From Rhodocyclaceae bacterium (GTDB taxonomy: Bacteria; Pseudomonadota; Gammaproteobacteria; Burkholderiales; Rhodocyclaceae): a stretch of DNA of 64,000 bases. The notes under the pieces are model-generated. The model was not told the origin of the DNA. It worked only from the letters and a program-made list of their open reading frames with translations, and searched no databases. Made by a program: the position numbers and the translations under genes. Location: assembly GCA_020445745.1 (NCBI GenBank), contig JAGRGB010000125.1, positions 27,867 to 91,866 on the forward strand. The letters run 5' to 3'. Shown here piece after piece: positions 15,796 to 26,621 of this stretch (position 1 is the stretch's first letter; each line of letters starts with the position of its first letter).

Positions 15796-16749
15796 TTGCA
15801 TCCCGGCTGGCGAAATCGCCGTCGCGTTCGGCCGTTCACGACGCATTATGCGAAGTTGTACAGCCATCAACAGCCGTGGCCCATCGACTTCTGGATCGGC
15901 AGGTATGGCGTCGACCTTTTCTTCATGATAAGCGGCTATGTAATTTTCCTCACGCTGGACAAGACCGAGCGGCCCGCGGACTTCGTCGTGTCGCGATTTT
16001 CGAGGCTGTTCCCCGCCTTTTGGTGCGCGGTCCTCGTGACTTACGTGATGGCAAGGCTGTTCCAGCTTCCGGGCTGGACGGTGTCGCCCAGGGAGGCGCT
16101 CGTCAATATGACCATGATGCCGGCGATTTTCGGCGCCAGTCGTGTCGACGGCGTGTACTGGTCACTGGAAAAGGAGCTGGGCTTCTATCTGATGGCAGGC
16201 GTCATCTACTATCTCGGTTCCCGTGGCCTGACCTTGCTTGTCATGGCGTCATTCGTCATCGCTCAGGCACTGCTGGAGATGTCGGGCTTGAAGTCCGAAG
16301 TGCCAGGCTTGTGGCGGATATACGCAATTCTGCCAATCGAGCAGTTGCACCTGTTCCTGTACGGAGCGTCACTCTATTTCGTCAGAAACGACATGATCAG
16401 TAGCAGCGGCTTCGTCTTGATAATCGCAATCTGCTTTATTGGATCCAACCCGCACCTGCACCTGATGCATGCTTCCATCATCCTGATCCTGTTTGCATTC
16501 CTGGTCCTGGCAATAACTCGCCAGATGTCATTCTTGCGCCATCCGGCGTTGCTGTTTCTGGGGGCGATTTCCTATCCCTTGTATCTGCTGCACAACAACG
16601 TCGGCAGTGCCATCATCTTTGCCCTGAACGATGCCGAACTGCCCATGGCCGAAGCGCTGTTGGCTGCCCTGTCGGTGTCGCTGGTCTTTGCGGCAGCTCT
16701 GCATCGCTTCGTCGAGCTGCCGGCGATGAAGAAGATCCGGTCCTGGTGA
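15796..16749 (+). CDS. Acyltransferase family 3 membrane protein, N-terminus doubtful
   Basis: The product resembles OafA/ExoH-type membrane acyltransferases, which O-acetylate or acylate polysaccharides in the inner membrane. It has about nine hydrophobic helices and the family landmarks FTTHYAKLY (conserved histidine), YGVDLFFMISGYVIF, RFSRLFPAFW and YWSLEKELGFY. The usual first segment with an R-x-x-x-L-D-x-L-R motif is missing in this frame. A plausible fragment (GEIAVAF) is present in an adjacent frame at about 15802-15822, which suggests a frameshift. A TTG at 15796, 11 bases after GGGAGG, is the best start I can offer. The gene is AT-richer than its neighbours, consistent with acquisition. 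Confidence 0.65.
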   Translation: MHPGWRNRRRVRPFTTHYAKLYSHQQPWPIDFWIGRYGVDLFFMISGYVIFLTLDKTERPADFVVSRFSRLFPAFWCAVLVTYVMARLFQLPGWTVSPREALVNMTMMPAIFGASRVDGVYWSLEKELGFYLMAGVIYYLGSRGLTLLVMASFVIAQALLEMSGLKSEVPGLWRIYAILPIEQLHLFLYGASLYFVRNDMISSSGFVLIIAICFIGSNPHLHLMHASIILILFAFLVLAITRQMSFLRHPALLFLGAISYPLYLLHNNVGSAIIFALNDAELPMAEALLAALSVSLVFAAALHRFVELPAMKKIRSW

Positions 16750-17053
16750 ATGAGGCCGCACGGCGAGGATCGACCGTCGATCGAGATGGCTTTCCGACGG
16801 CAACGTCGGCATGCCGCTTGTGGTCGCGAGGGAACGACAGGCTTGGGCATGGCAGGGTCGTATCCTCATGCACCGTCGGATCGCGCCATGGGATCGAGAC
16901 CCGGCCTCCCGCCCGCTGCGCCGCGCACGGCCGATCGGGCAGATCGCCCGCCATGATGATTGACTGGCAAGGTTCGCGGAGTGGTCCCGAAGACGTCGCA
17001 AACATGTATCCTCGGGCCGGCGACGACCGTCGACACAGGGCCCTTACGACGAC
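16750..17053. other. Gap downstream of the acyltransferase gene
   Basis: About 300 bases without a convincing gene. It holds a 6-bp stem with a GCAA loop (CCGACG/CGTCGG, 16794-16809) soon after the acyltransferase stop, which could be a terminator-like hairpin but lacks a T-run. No promoter for the next gene is clear. Confidence 0.4.
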
Positions 17054-17605
17054 ATGAGCAGCCTGAGTCCCCCCTTTACCAGCCTCGTGTGGTCGCAGCG
17101 CTGGTTGCTGCTGGGCGCTCTGGCGGCGGTTGCCGCTTGGGTGATGGTCCGCCGGCTCGGCCCGATCGACCAGATGCTCCAGTCCCGGGTAACGGGAGGC
17201 ATCTTCGCGCTCGAGTTCTCATGGACGGGCGAACGGGCACGGATGATCCTCGACGCATGGCACGGACTGGAGGACCTGGTTCGACGTCAGACCTGGTGGG
17301 ACAACCTGTTCCTGCTGTGCTACCCACCCGCGCTGTCGCTTGCCTGCGCGATGCTGTCCGAGGCGGAACAGAATCCGGTGGCGATGATCGGGGCATTCGT
17401 GGCCTGGGCGGTGTTGGCGGCGACGCCCCTGGACGCGACGGAAAACCTGGCGATGCTGACGATGCTGTCGCAGGGGGCATCCGAATTCCTGGCCAAGCTG
17501 GCGACATGGTGTGCCGGCCTCAAGTTCACCTTGCTGCTGGCGGCCGTCGGATACCTGCTGGTGGCCGGCACGGCGACCCTCGTACGTCGTTTCGCCGTGC
17601 CGTAG
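17054..17605 (+). CDS. Hypothetical inner-membrane protein
   Basis: The 183-residue product has four hydrophobic helices, near residues 17-33, 83-100, 109-125 and 153-175. A loop of about 45 residues follows the first helix and contains FSWTGERARMILDAWHG. It begins MSSLSPPFTSLVWSQRWL without a strong ribosome binding site. I do not recognise a family. It could be an envelope or transport accessory, but nothing in its neighbours decides this. Confidence 0.6.
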   Translation: MSSLSPPFTSLVWSQRWLLLGALAAVAAWVMVRRLGPIDQMLQSRVTGGIFALEFSWTGERARMILDAWHGLEDLVRRQTWWDNLFLLCYPPALSLACAMLSEAEQNPVAMIGAFVAWAVLAATPLDATENLAMLTMLSQGASEFLAKLATWCAGLKFTLLLAAVGYLLVAGTATLVRRFAVP

Positions 17606-17883
17606 CGGCCCAGTTGCGGCGGGTACCCGGGCGCCGCGGATGCGCGCCGAATGACAGCGGCAATTCATGGCGCGGCGCAGCATTCATTCCTGCAAAGAGG
17701 CCTTCGCTGGCGTCCCGGGACGGGACCCGGAGCCGCTCTGGAGGCGAGCCTGAATCCTGCTTTCCCCGGTGACGTAGCCGAAATTCGCCGCTAGACTGTT
17801 GCTCCGGAAACCAGCGAGCATGTTGCACCGATACCACCCGTGGCGCATTGCGCACTGCATGATCCTGCCTCCAAGAGCCATCC

Positions 17884-20800
17884 TTGATCGATATCGCGTC
17901 GCGCCCTGAATCCGAGCGGCGCCGCCGTCCGGCGTTGACCGTAGTCCTGCTTCTGCTGTTCGCATTCGCCGCGATTGCGGCACTGGTCGGTGTCGTCGAA
18001 ATGCGCATCTCCTGGATCCAGTCCGAACTGCTTCCGGACTATGCCTCGCAGCTAACCTGGCAGGTCGAATCGGGGCCCAGCGAGCGCATCCAGTTCCCCA
18101 AGGACGGTCCCTACGACGCGCGCCTCGGCTATTCCCTGCTGCCCCAGATCACCCAGCGGCTGGACAATCGAGGCTACCTGGTTGAGCGCCAGGCGCGATT
18201 CGCCCCGGCCCTGATGAATTTTGCCGGCCAGGGTTACTTCCCGCCCTATCGGGAAAAGATGCAGTCGGGCCTCGCCATGCTCGACTGCCGGGACGAGCAG
18301 CTGTTCCGGGCTGCCTATCCCGGACACCAGTACCCGTCGTTCGACGCGATACCCGAGTTGGTGAGACAAACGCTGCTGTTCATCGAGGACCGCAACCTGC
18401 TCGATACGCAGCGCCCCCGCCTGAATCCGGCCCTGGAATGGGCTCGGCTCGGCAAGGCAGTGTTGGCCCAGCTGGTCAAGATCGTCGACGGTGATTACAA
18501 CGCGCCGGGCGGCAGCACCCTGGCGACCCAGGTGGAAAAGTTCCGCCACTCGCCGGACGGCGTCACCTATTCGGTCCGCGAGAAGCTGCGACAGATGGTC
18601 TCCGCCAGCGTGCGTGCCTACCGTGGCGGAGCCGACACCCTCGAGGCACGCCGAAACCTGGTGCTCCAGTACATCAACACCGTTCCTCTCGCCGCCGCGC
18701 CGGGATTCGGCGAGGTCTATGGTCTCGGAGACGGACTATGGGTATGGTTCGGCGCCGCGTTCGACGGCGTCAATCGAAGCCTTGCCTCGCGAGCGAACCA
18801 CGCGCGTGCACTCGAGGCCCGGGGCCTGGCCTTGCGTCAGGTGCTGGCACTGATGATCGCCCATCGTCGTCCGAGCTATTACCTGACGCGCGGTCGCGAC
18901 GAACTGGAGCAACTGGCCGACGCCTACCTGCGCCTGCTGGAAAGTGCCGGTAACATCGACGCACGACTGCGTGATGCCGCGCTGGCGGCGCGGCTGACCT
19001 TCCGCAAGCCTGCCGAGGAATCCGTAGTGGGCCGCAACGGCATCGGCAAAGGGCCTTCGACGTTGCGGGCACGGCTCGCCGGGATGCTGGAAGTCTCCCA
19101 ATACGAGCTCGACCGCCTCGATCTCGAAGTCGCGTCGACTCTCGACCGCCGTCTGCAGCACGAGGTGGACGCCTTCCTCGGCAAGCTGGGCGACGAACGC
19201 TTCGCGACCGAGCACGGCTTGCTCGGCGAGCGCCTGTTGGCACCGGATAAGCTCACGGCGGTGCGCTACAGCTTCACGCTGGTGGAAAGCGGCAGCGACG
19301 GCAACCGGGTGCGAGTCCAGACCGACACCGCCAACATCCCGTTCGACATCAACGAGCAGGCCAAGCTGGAACTGGGCTCGACGGCCAAGCTGAGAGTGCT
19401 CGCCAGCTACCTCGAGATCGTCGCCGAGTTGCACCAGCGGCTGACCGCGATGAGCGACGAGGAGTTCACCGCCACGTCGGCCGAGCGGCGCGATCCGCTG
19501 AGCCGCTGGGCGCGCGACTACCTCGCTGCCAGACGCGACCGCGGGCTCGCCGAGATGCTGGCAGCGGCGCTGGAGCGGCGATTTTCGGCCTCGCCGAAGG
19601 AGTCCTTCTTCACCGGCGGCGGCGTCCATTTGTTCAACAACTTCCGCCACGAGGACGATCGGCGCAGCCCGACCCTGCGGGAGGCGCTGCAGGGTTCCAT
19701 CAACCTGCCTTTCGTGCGGCTGATGCGCGAGCTGGTGCGCTACGAGATGTACCAGATCCCGGGCAGCACCGCCCGCCTGCTCGAAAACCACCAGGACCCG
19801 CGACGCGACGAATACCTCGCGCGATTCGCCGACCGCGAGGGACAGGAATTCCTGCGCCGCTTCTGGCGCAAGCACCGCAACCATCCGACCGGCGAGATGC
19901 AGGCGAGCATCTTCGATGGCCTGCGCCGGGTGCCCGACCGCCTGGCAGCGGCCTACCGCTATCTGAATCCGCAGGCCGACGCGGCCGCCTTCGGCGCTTT
20001 CCTCAACGACCGCATGGGCGACACGCGGCTGGATCCCGCCCGCCTGGAGGTGCTGTATCAGCGCTTCCGGCCGGACGCCCGGGATCTCGCAGACCAGGGA
20101 TACCTGGCCCGCGTGCACCCCCTCGAGTTGTGGCTGGTCGGCTACCTGAGCCGACATCCCGCCGCGACCTTCGCGGAGCTGGCGGAGGCCAGCCGGACCC
20201 AGCGCCAGGCGGTCTACAAGTGGCTGTTCAAGACCCGCGCCAGGAATGCCCAGGACCAGCGCATCCTGTCGATGCTGGAGGTTGAGGCCTTCCTCGAGAT
20301 CCACCGTCGCTGGTCGCGCCTGGGCTACCCGTTCGATCATCTGGTACCCTCGCTGGCGACCGCGCTGGGCAGCTCCGGCGACCGCCCCGCGGCGCTGGCC
20401 GAACTGATGGGAATCATCGTCAATGACGGCCGCCGCCTGCCGACCCAGCGGGTCCGCGAGCTCCGGTTCGCTGCCGACACACCCTACGAGACCCGCTTCG
20501 TGCGTGGCGGCGCCCCGGTCGAGCAGGTGATGCTGCCGGAAGTCGCCACGGCCTTGCGCGAGGCCCTCGGGCAGGTGGTGGAGGCCGGCACGGCACGCCG
20601 GCTGGCGGGCGCCTTCCGGCTTGCCGACGGAACCGCAATCGCCGCCGGTGGCAAGACCGGCACCGGCGACAACCGGATCGTCGTCAGCGGCGACAAGGGT
20701 CGCAACTCGGTGGCATCGAATCGCACGGCGACCTTCGTGTTCTACCTCGGCCAGCGATATTACGGCACGCTCACCGCCTACGTGACCGGCAGCAGCGCTG

Positions 20801-20916
20801 CCGACTACCACTTCACCTCGGCGCTGCCGGTGCAGATCCTGAAGGCGATGGCACCGGTCCTGCGGCCGTGGCTGGCCCCCGAAGGTGGCGGCAGCTGCAA
20901 AGCTGCTGTGCCCTGA
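17884..20916 (+). CDS. Large class A penicillin-binding-like protein (GT51 plus transpeptidase)
   Basis: This 1,010-residue inner-membrane protein has one N-terminal helix (about 17-37), a GT51-like glycosyltransferase region (about 160-330) and a transpeptidase region (about 440-1000). The transpeptidase triad is intact: STAK near residue 499, SIN near 605 and KTG near 923. The GT51 motifs are altered. The first reads FIEDRNLLD, without the usual F-x-x-H-x-G; GGSTLATQ is kept; the third reads REKLRQM, where a catalytic glutamate is normally found. Polymerase activity is therefore doubtful, while transpeptidation should be possible. The start is a TTG with weak AAGAG upstream. It is monocistronic and convergent with dctD. 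Confidence 0.8.
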   Translation: MIDIASRPESERRRRPALTVVLLLLFAFAAIAALVGVVEMRISWIQSELLPDYASQLTWQVESGPSERIQFPKDGPYDARLGYSLLPQITQRLDNRGYLVERQARFAPALMNFAGQGYFPPYREKMQSGLAMLDCRDEQLFRAAYPGHQYPSFDAIPELVRQTLLFIEDRNLLDTQRPRLNPALEWARLGKAVLAQLVKIVDGDYNAPGGSTLATQVEKFRHSPDGVTYSVREKLRQMVSASVRAYRGGADTLEARRNLVLQYINTVPLAAAPGFGEVYGLGDGLWVWFGAAFDGVNRSLASRANHARALEARGLALRQVLALMIAHRRPSYYLTRGRDELEQLADAYLRLLESAGNIDARLRDAALAARLTFRKPAEESVVGRNGIGKGPSTLRARLAGMLEVSQYELDRLDLEVASTLDRRLQHEVDAFLGKLGDERFATEHGLLGERLLAPDKLTAVRYSFTLVESGSDGNRVRVQTDTANIPFDINEQAKLELGSTAKLRVLASYLEIVAELHQRLTAMSDEEFTATSAERRDPLSRWARDYLAARRDRGLAEMLAAALERRFSASPKESFFTGGGVHLFNNFRHEDDRRSPTLREALQGSINLPFVRLMRELVRYEMYQIPGSTARLLENHQDPRRDEYLARFADREGQEFLRRFWRKHRNHPTGEMQASIFDGLRRVPDRLAAAYRYLNPQADAAAFGAFLNDRMGDTRLDPARLEVLYQRFRPDARDLADQGYLARVHPLELWLVGYLSRHPAATFAELAEASRTQRQAVYKWLFKTRARNAQDQRILSMLEVEAFLEIHRRWSRLGYPFDHLVPSLATALGSSGDRPAALAELMGIIVNDGRRLPTQRVRELRFAADTPYETRFVRGGAPVEQVMLPEVATALREALGQVVEAGTARRLAGAFRLADGTAIAAGGKTGTGDNRIVVSGDKGRNSVASNRTATFVFYLGQRYYGTLTAYVTGSSAADYHFTSALPVQILKAMAPVLRPWLAPEGGGSCKAAVP

Positions 20917-21038
20917 GCTGCCTTCTGCTGGGGGTCGGCAAGAGATCTCGCACCGGCATTGAGCGCAAGGGAAACGCCATCAGACCGCAGCACGGGCAAG
21001 CCGCCGCGGGCTCCGATGGGACAGGTCGTCCGTGTCCG

Positions 21039-22354
<1,316 letters not shown>

Positions 22355-22355
<1 letters not shown>

Positions 22356-24268
22356 CAGTCGGGGGGCTCCGCGGATGGCAGGCGCAGCCGGAACCAGGCG
22401 CCGCCGTCCGCATTGTTGCCGGCGACGAGGCGGCCGTCGAGGCTCTCGACGATCAAGCGCGAGATCGCCAACCCGAGGCCCAGCCCCTTGCCCGCCGGCT
22501 TGGTGGTGAAGAACGGTTCGAACAGGTGGGGCAGCACCTCCGGCGGAATCCCCGGCCCATTGTCGCGCAGGGTGATCTCGACCACGTCACCGTCGCGCTC
22601 GCAGACGATGGCGAGCCGACCCTCGGCCTGTTGGTCCATTGCATCGGCGGCATTGGTGACGAGGTTCAGCAGCACCTGCTCGAGGCGCACCGGATCGGCG
22701 TGGGCGTGGAGTCCCGGATGCCGGCATTCGATGTCGATGGTGAGTCCCGGCTGCTTGCCGCGAGTGCCGAACAGGCGCAGCACGTTGTTCATCGCGTCCG
22801 ATACGGCTACCGCCGACAATTGTTCCTCGCCGCGCCGCGCAAAGGTCTTGAGCTGGCCGACGATGCGCCCCATGCGCTGCGCCAGCTCGCTGATGTAGCC
22901 CAGGTTGCGGCGGGCTTCGTCGTTGCGACCACGGGCCACCAGCGTCGCCGCGTTGTCCGCCAGCGTGGTCAGCGCGGCGAGCGGCTGGTTGATCTCGTGG
23001 CTGATGCCGGCCGCCATCTGGCCGAGTACCGCGAGCTTGCCGGCCTGCACCGCACTGTCGCCGGTATGGGTCAGGATCTGTTCGGCGTCCTTCAGCGCCG
23101 CGACCCGCTGCTCGAGGCTGCGGTTGGCCTCGGTCAGCGCTTCGGTGCGTTCGGCGATCCGGGCCTCGAGATCTGCCTGGATCTTTTCGAGGGCGGCGCG
23201 CGCCGCCCTTCGCTCCTGCAGGCGGCGGCGGCGCAATTCCAGCAGCAGGCCGGCAGTGAGCAGCAGCAGGGCGGCAAGGCCGACGGCGACCGCGGCGGTC
23301 ATCGCTGGCACACGGACGTCGGTGAGTTCGGCGAAGAACAGCAGCTGCCAGCCATAGTCGGGCAGGGGCGAAGCCTGCAGCAGGTAGTCGCGGTCGCCGC
23401 GGCGTCCGGCGCTGACGAAGGGCTGGGCGGACGCCGCCAGGGACACCACCCGTGCTTCGCCCGGCTGCGGCGCCAGCGGGGCGCCGTCGGCGTCGCGCAG
23501 TGGTGGCAGTTCCTCGAACAGGTACTGCTGGGTGTGGGCCAGGGTCTCGGCCTGCTCACGCCCGATCGGACGCAGGCTGCGGAACTTCCAGCCGGGCGAC
23601 GAAGCCATCAGCGCGACGCCCAGGCGATCGGTCAGCATCAGCAGATCGCCCGAGCGGCGCCAGGCGTCCTCGAGGCGGTCGAGACTGATCTTGACGACCG
23701 CGACACCGGCGGTCCGCTCGCCGAGGGTCACCGGCGCCGACAGGAAGAAGCCGGCCAGCTGGGTAGTGACGCCGATGCCATAGAAGCGCCCTGCCCGGCC
23801 GGCCATCGCGTCCTCGAAGTACGGGCGGAAGCCGTAGTTGCGCCCGACCAGGCTCAGCTCGTCGCGCCAGTTGCTGGCGGCCAGCGCGGTGCCGTCGGGG
23901 CCGAGCAGGAACACGAACTGGATCGCCGGATCCGTGCTGACCTGCTCCAGGTAGCGGTTGACCGCCTCGACCGCGTCGCGCTGGCCGGGCTGCCCGAGCA
24001 GCCGCTGCACCCGGCCGTCGAGGCCGACCACGCCGGGCAGCAGGCGGAATTCCTCGAGGGTCTGGATCAGGCTGCTGCGGTAGAACTCGAGGCGTGCCTC
24101 GTTGGCACGGGCCAGCTGGGCGAGCTCGCTGTCGAGGAAGTGCCGGTAGGCCAGGCCGCCGGCCAGCACCCCTGGCAGCAGGATCAGCAACAGGCGCAGC
24201 GCAAAGCTGCGCAATTGGCGGGCTGGGGTCATCGCGTCGGCGAGGCTGAGGCGGCTGTCCGCTAGCAT
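22355..24268 (-). CDS. dctB: DctB-like sensor histidine kinase
   Basis: The 637-residue inner-membrane kinase has two helices bracketing a large periplasmic double-Cache domain (about 45-315). A coiled coil and a HisKA domain follow, with GISHEINQPLAAL (phosphorylated His), and a HATPase region containing DNGPGIPPEVL and GKGLGLGLAIS. In DctB the periplasmic domain binds C4-dicarboxylates. Given the neighbouring TRAP-TAXI system the ligand may be a dicarboxylate or glutamate-like acid. Starts at 24268 or 24232 are both possible and neither has a good ribosome binding site. It follows the permease by about 60 bases and is likely in the same operon. Confidence 0.88.
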
Positions 24269-24326
24269 ACGGCGGGCGCCGACGATCGAAAACCCGGCGG
24301 CCGGGCCCCGGGCTCCGTGCCCGGTG

Positions 24327-26372
24327 TCAGACCTGCCCTGCGCTTCGACGTGCATCGCGGCCTCGCAGCACGACCCAGCCGAAGAACGCCGCCGCCATGC
24401 CGAGTCCGATCTCGTCGGTCAATGGCTGGGCCGCGATCAACGTGGCCGCCGCGACCACCGCGTACAACCTGGCCGGCCAGGGCAGCGGCCCGCCGAGGTA
24501 ACCGATCGAGGCGGCGCCCCACAGCACGATTGCGACGCAGGCCTTGAACACGATGAACAGCACCGCGGCGACGGACCAGTCGCCCTGCAGCATCAGTTCC
24601 GGCGCATAGACTGCCATGTACGGCACGATGAAGCCGGCGATCGCGATGCGCACCGCCTGAACGCCGATCGCGAGGCCGCTGCTGCGGGCTATTGGTGCCG
24701 CGGCGAAGGCGGCCAGCGCCACCGGCGGCGTCAGGTCCGCCATGATGCCGAAGTAGAAGACGAACATGTGGCTGACCACCAGCGGCACGCCCAGCTCGAG
24801 CAGCGCGGGGGCTGCCAGCGACGAAGTGATAATGTAGTTCGGGATGGTCGGGATGCCCATCCCCAGCATCAGGCACACCAGCATCGTCAGCATCAGCGAC
24901 AGCAAGAGGCTGTCGCGGCCCAGCGTGATGATCACGTTGGCGAAGCTGGTGGCCGCACCGGTCAGGGTCAGGCTGCCGATGATCACCCCGACCAGCGCAC
25001 AGGCGATCCCCACCGGCAGCGCGTGGCGGGCGCCCTCGGCCAGCGCCTCGACGGCGATGCGCGCGGTCTTGCGGGCGCCCGGTTGCAGCAGGCAGACCGC
25101 CACCAGGGCACCGATCAGCGCGAAGAACACCGTGATCCCCCACCGCGCGAAGGCGCTGCAGACGATGCCCAGCGCGATCCAGAAGGCGATCCGCAGGCCA
25201 CGGGCCGGAATGCGCAGCGCGAGCGCACTGGCGAAGATCAGGATCGCGGTCAGGGCCAGGCCGACGGTGCCCGAGAACAGCGGCGTGAAGCCGGCGAACA
25301 GCAGCCACACCAGCGCGATCAGCGGCAACAGCAAGTGCCAGTCGCGACGAACCGCGGCCCAGGGGTTCGGACATTCGTCCCGCGGCAGCCCCAGCAGGCC
25401 GGCGCGGCCGGCCTCGAGATGAACCATCAGGAACGCGGTGAAGAAGTACAGCGCCGCCGGAATCGCCGCGGCCAGACAGATCTCGACATAGGCCACGCCG
25501 ATCGTCTCGGCCATGATGAAGGCCACCGCCCCCATCACTGGTGGCATGATCTGGCCGCCCATCGAACTGGTCGCCTCGACCCCGCCGGCGAACTCCGCAC
25601 GGTAGCCGAAGCGCTTCATCAGCGGGATCGTGAATTGCCCGGTGGTGACCACGTTGGCGACCCCGGATCCGCTGATCGTGCCCATCAGGCCCGACGACAC
25701 CACCGACACCTTGGCCGGTCCGCCGCGGGTGTGGCCGACCGTGCCGAGCGCGAAATCGGTGAACAGCCGGATCATGCCGGCCTGCTCGAGGAAGGTGCCG
25801 AACAGGATGAAGAGGAAGATGTAGCTCGACGAGACATAGGTCGGGATGCCGTAGATGCCCTCGGTGCCGAACGCGAGCTGGTCGATCACCTGCGACAGCG
25901 CATAGCCCCGGTGGGCGAGGTCGCCGGGCAGGTGCTCGCCGAACAGCGCGTAGGCCAGGAACAGGCCGCAGATCACCGGCAGGGCGATGCCGATCACCCG
26001 CCGGGCGGCCTCGAACACCAGCATCAGGGTGATGCCGCCGACCACCAGGTCGAGCTCGCTGGGGTCGCCTGCGCGCAGGATCAGGTCTTCCTCGAACACC
26101 CAGTGGTAGAACGCCAGGGCGAAGCCGCTGATGGCTGCCAGCCACGACAGCGCGCTTAGCAGCGGCTGATCGGCGCGGCCGCGGAACAGACCGTAGCCGA
26201 GCAGCAGCAGGAAGCCGACGTGTACCGCGCGCACGATCCCCGACGACAACGGACTGTACGAGGCGGTGACGATCTGGAACGCGGAGAACAGGATACCGGC
26301 CAGGAACAATAGCCGGCCCGCCGGACCGCTGTTCCAGCCGTATTCCCGTACCCGGCCGTCGATGTCTGACAT
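24327..26372 (-). CDS. TRAP transporter permease, fused 4TM/12TM type
   Basis: The 681-residue inner-membrane protein fuses the small (DctQ) and large (DctM) subunits of a TRAP transporter into one chain, the form that pairs with TAXI-type binding proteins. About 16 hydrophobic segments are visible, with the conserved large-subunit parts GTFLEQAGMIRLFTDF, GTISGSGVANVVTTGQFTIP and PPVMGAVAFIMAE. It uses an ion gradient to import organic acids delivered by the binding protein encoded just upstream. The start at 26372 has a GGAG site; an ATG 45 bases earlier does not. A strong terminator lies between it and the binding-protein gene. Confidence 0.92.
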   Translation of the reverse strand: MSDIDGRVREYGWNSGPAGRLLFLAGILFSAFQIVTASYSPLSSGIVRAVHVGFLLLLGYGLFRGRADQPLLSALSWLAAISGFALAFYHWVFEEDLILRAGDPSELDLVVGGITLMLVFEAARRVIGIALPVICGLFLAYALFGEHLPGDLAHRGYALSQVIDQLAFGTEGIYGIPTYVSSSYIFLFILFGTFLEQAGMIRLFTDFALGTVGHTRGGPAKVSVVSSGLMGTISGSGVANVVTTGQFTIPLMKRFGYRAEFAGGVEATSSMGGQIMPPVMGAVAFIMAETIGVAYVEICLAAAIPAALYFFTAFLMVHLEAGRAGLLGLPRDECPNPWAAVRRDWHLLLPLIALVWLLFAGFTPLFSGTVGLALTAILIFASALALRIPARGLRIAFWIALGIVCSAFARWGITVFFALIGALVAVCLLQPGARKTARIAVEALAEGARHALPVGIACALVGVIIGSLTLTGAATSFANVIITLGRDSLLLSLMLTMLVCLMLGMGIPTIPNYIITSSLAAPALLELGVPLVVSHMFVFYFGIMADLTPPVALAAFAAAPIARSSGLAIGVQAVRIAIAGFIVPYMAVYAPELMLQGDWSVAAVLFIVFKACVAIVLWGAASIGYLGGPLPWPARLYAVVAAATLIAAQPLTDEIGLGMAAAFFGWVVLRGRDARRSAGQV

Positions 26373-26552
26373 GCACGTCTCCCGCATGCGCCGGGCGGGT
26401 GGGCCAATACGCTGCAATCATTCTCGAAACCGTGCTCGGACGTGCGGCGCGTCCACCCGTCGCCCGAGCCCGACCAGGCAGACATGATTCCCGGATCGAC
26501 GGCTTCGAGGACTGACACGCGGGGTCGACCGCAGTTTCCGGAATGATGGGTT

Positions 26553-26583
26553 AAAAACCGCCCCCCGATGAGCGAGGGGGCGG
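26553..26583 (-). terminator. Intrinsic terminator between TAXI and TRAP permease genes
   Basis: On the minus strand an 8-bp stem (CCGCCCCC at 26583-26576 with GGGGGCGG at 26565-26558) is followed by five T residues (26557-26553). It starts about 40 bases after the TAXI stop codon and about 180 bases before the permease start, so it should make binding protein more abundant than permease. Confidence 0.85.
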
Positions 26584-26621
26584 AAGCCCGCGCCTGGGCG
26601 GCGCGGTTGGAGGGGCGGTGC

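Noticed and set aside
18736-20811. Long minus-strand frame through the PBP-like gene
   Set aside because: Same antisense codon-bias artefact: no start signals, no domains, and it opposes a gene with intact transpeptidase motifs.
24324-26159. Long plus-strand frame through the TRAP permease gene
   Set aside because: The permease on the opposite strand has clear TRAP motifs and membrane segments; the + frame product is charged repeats with no fold.
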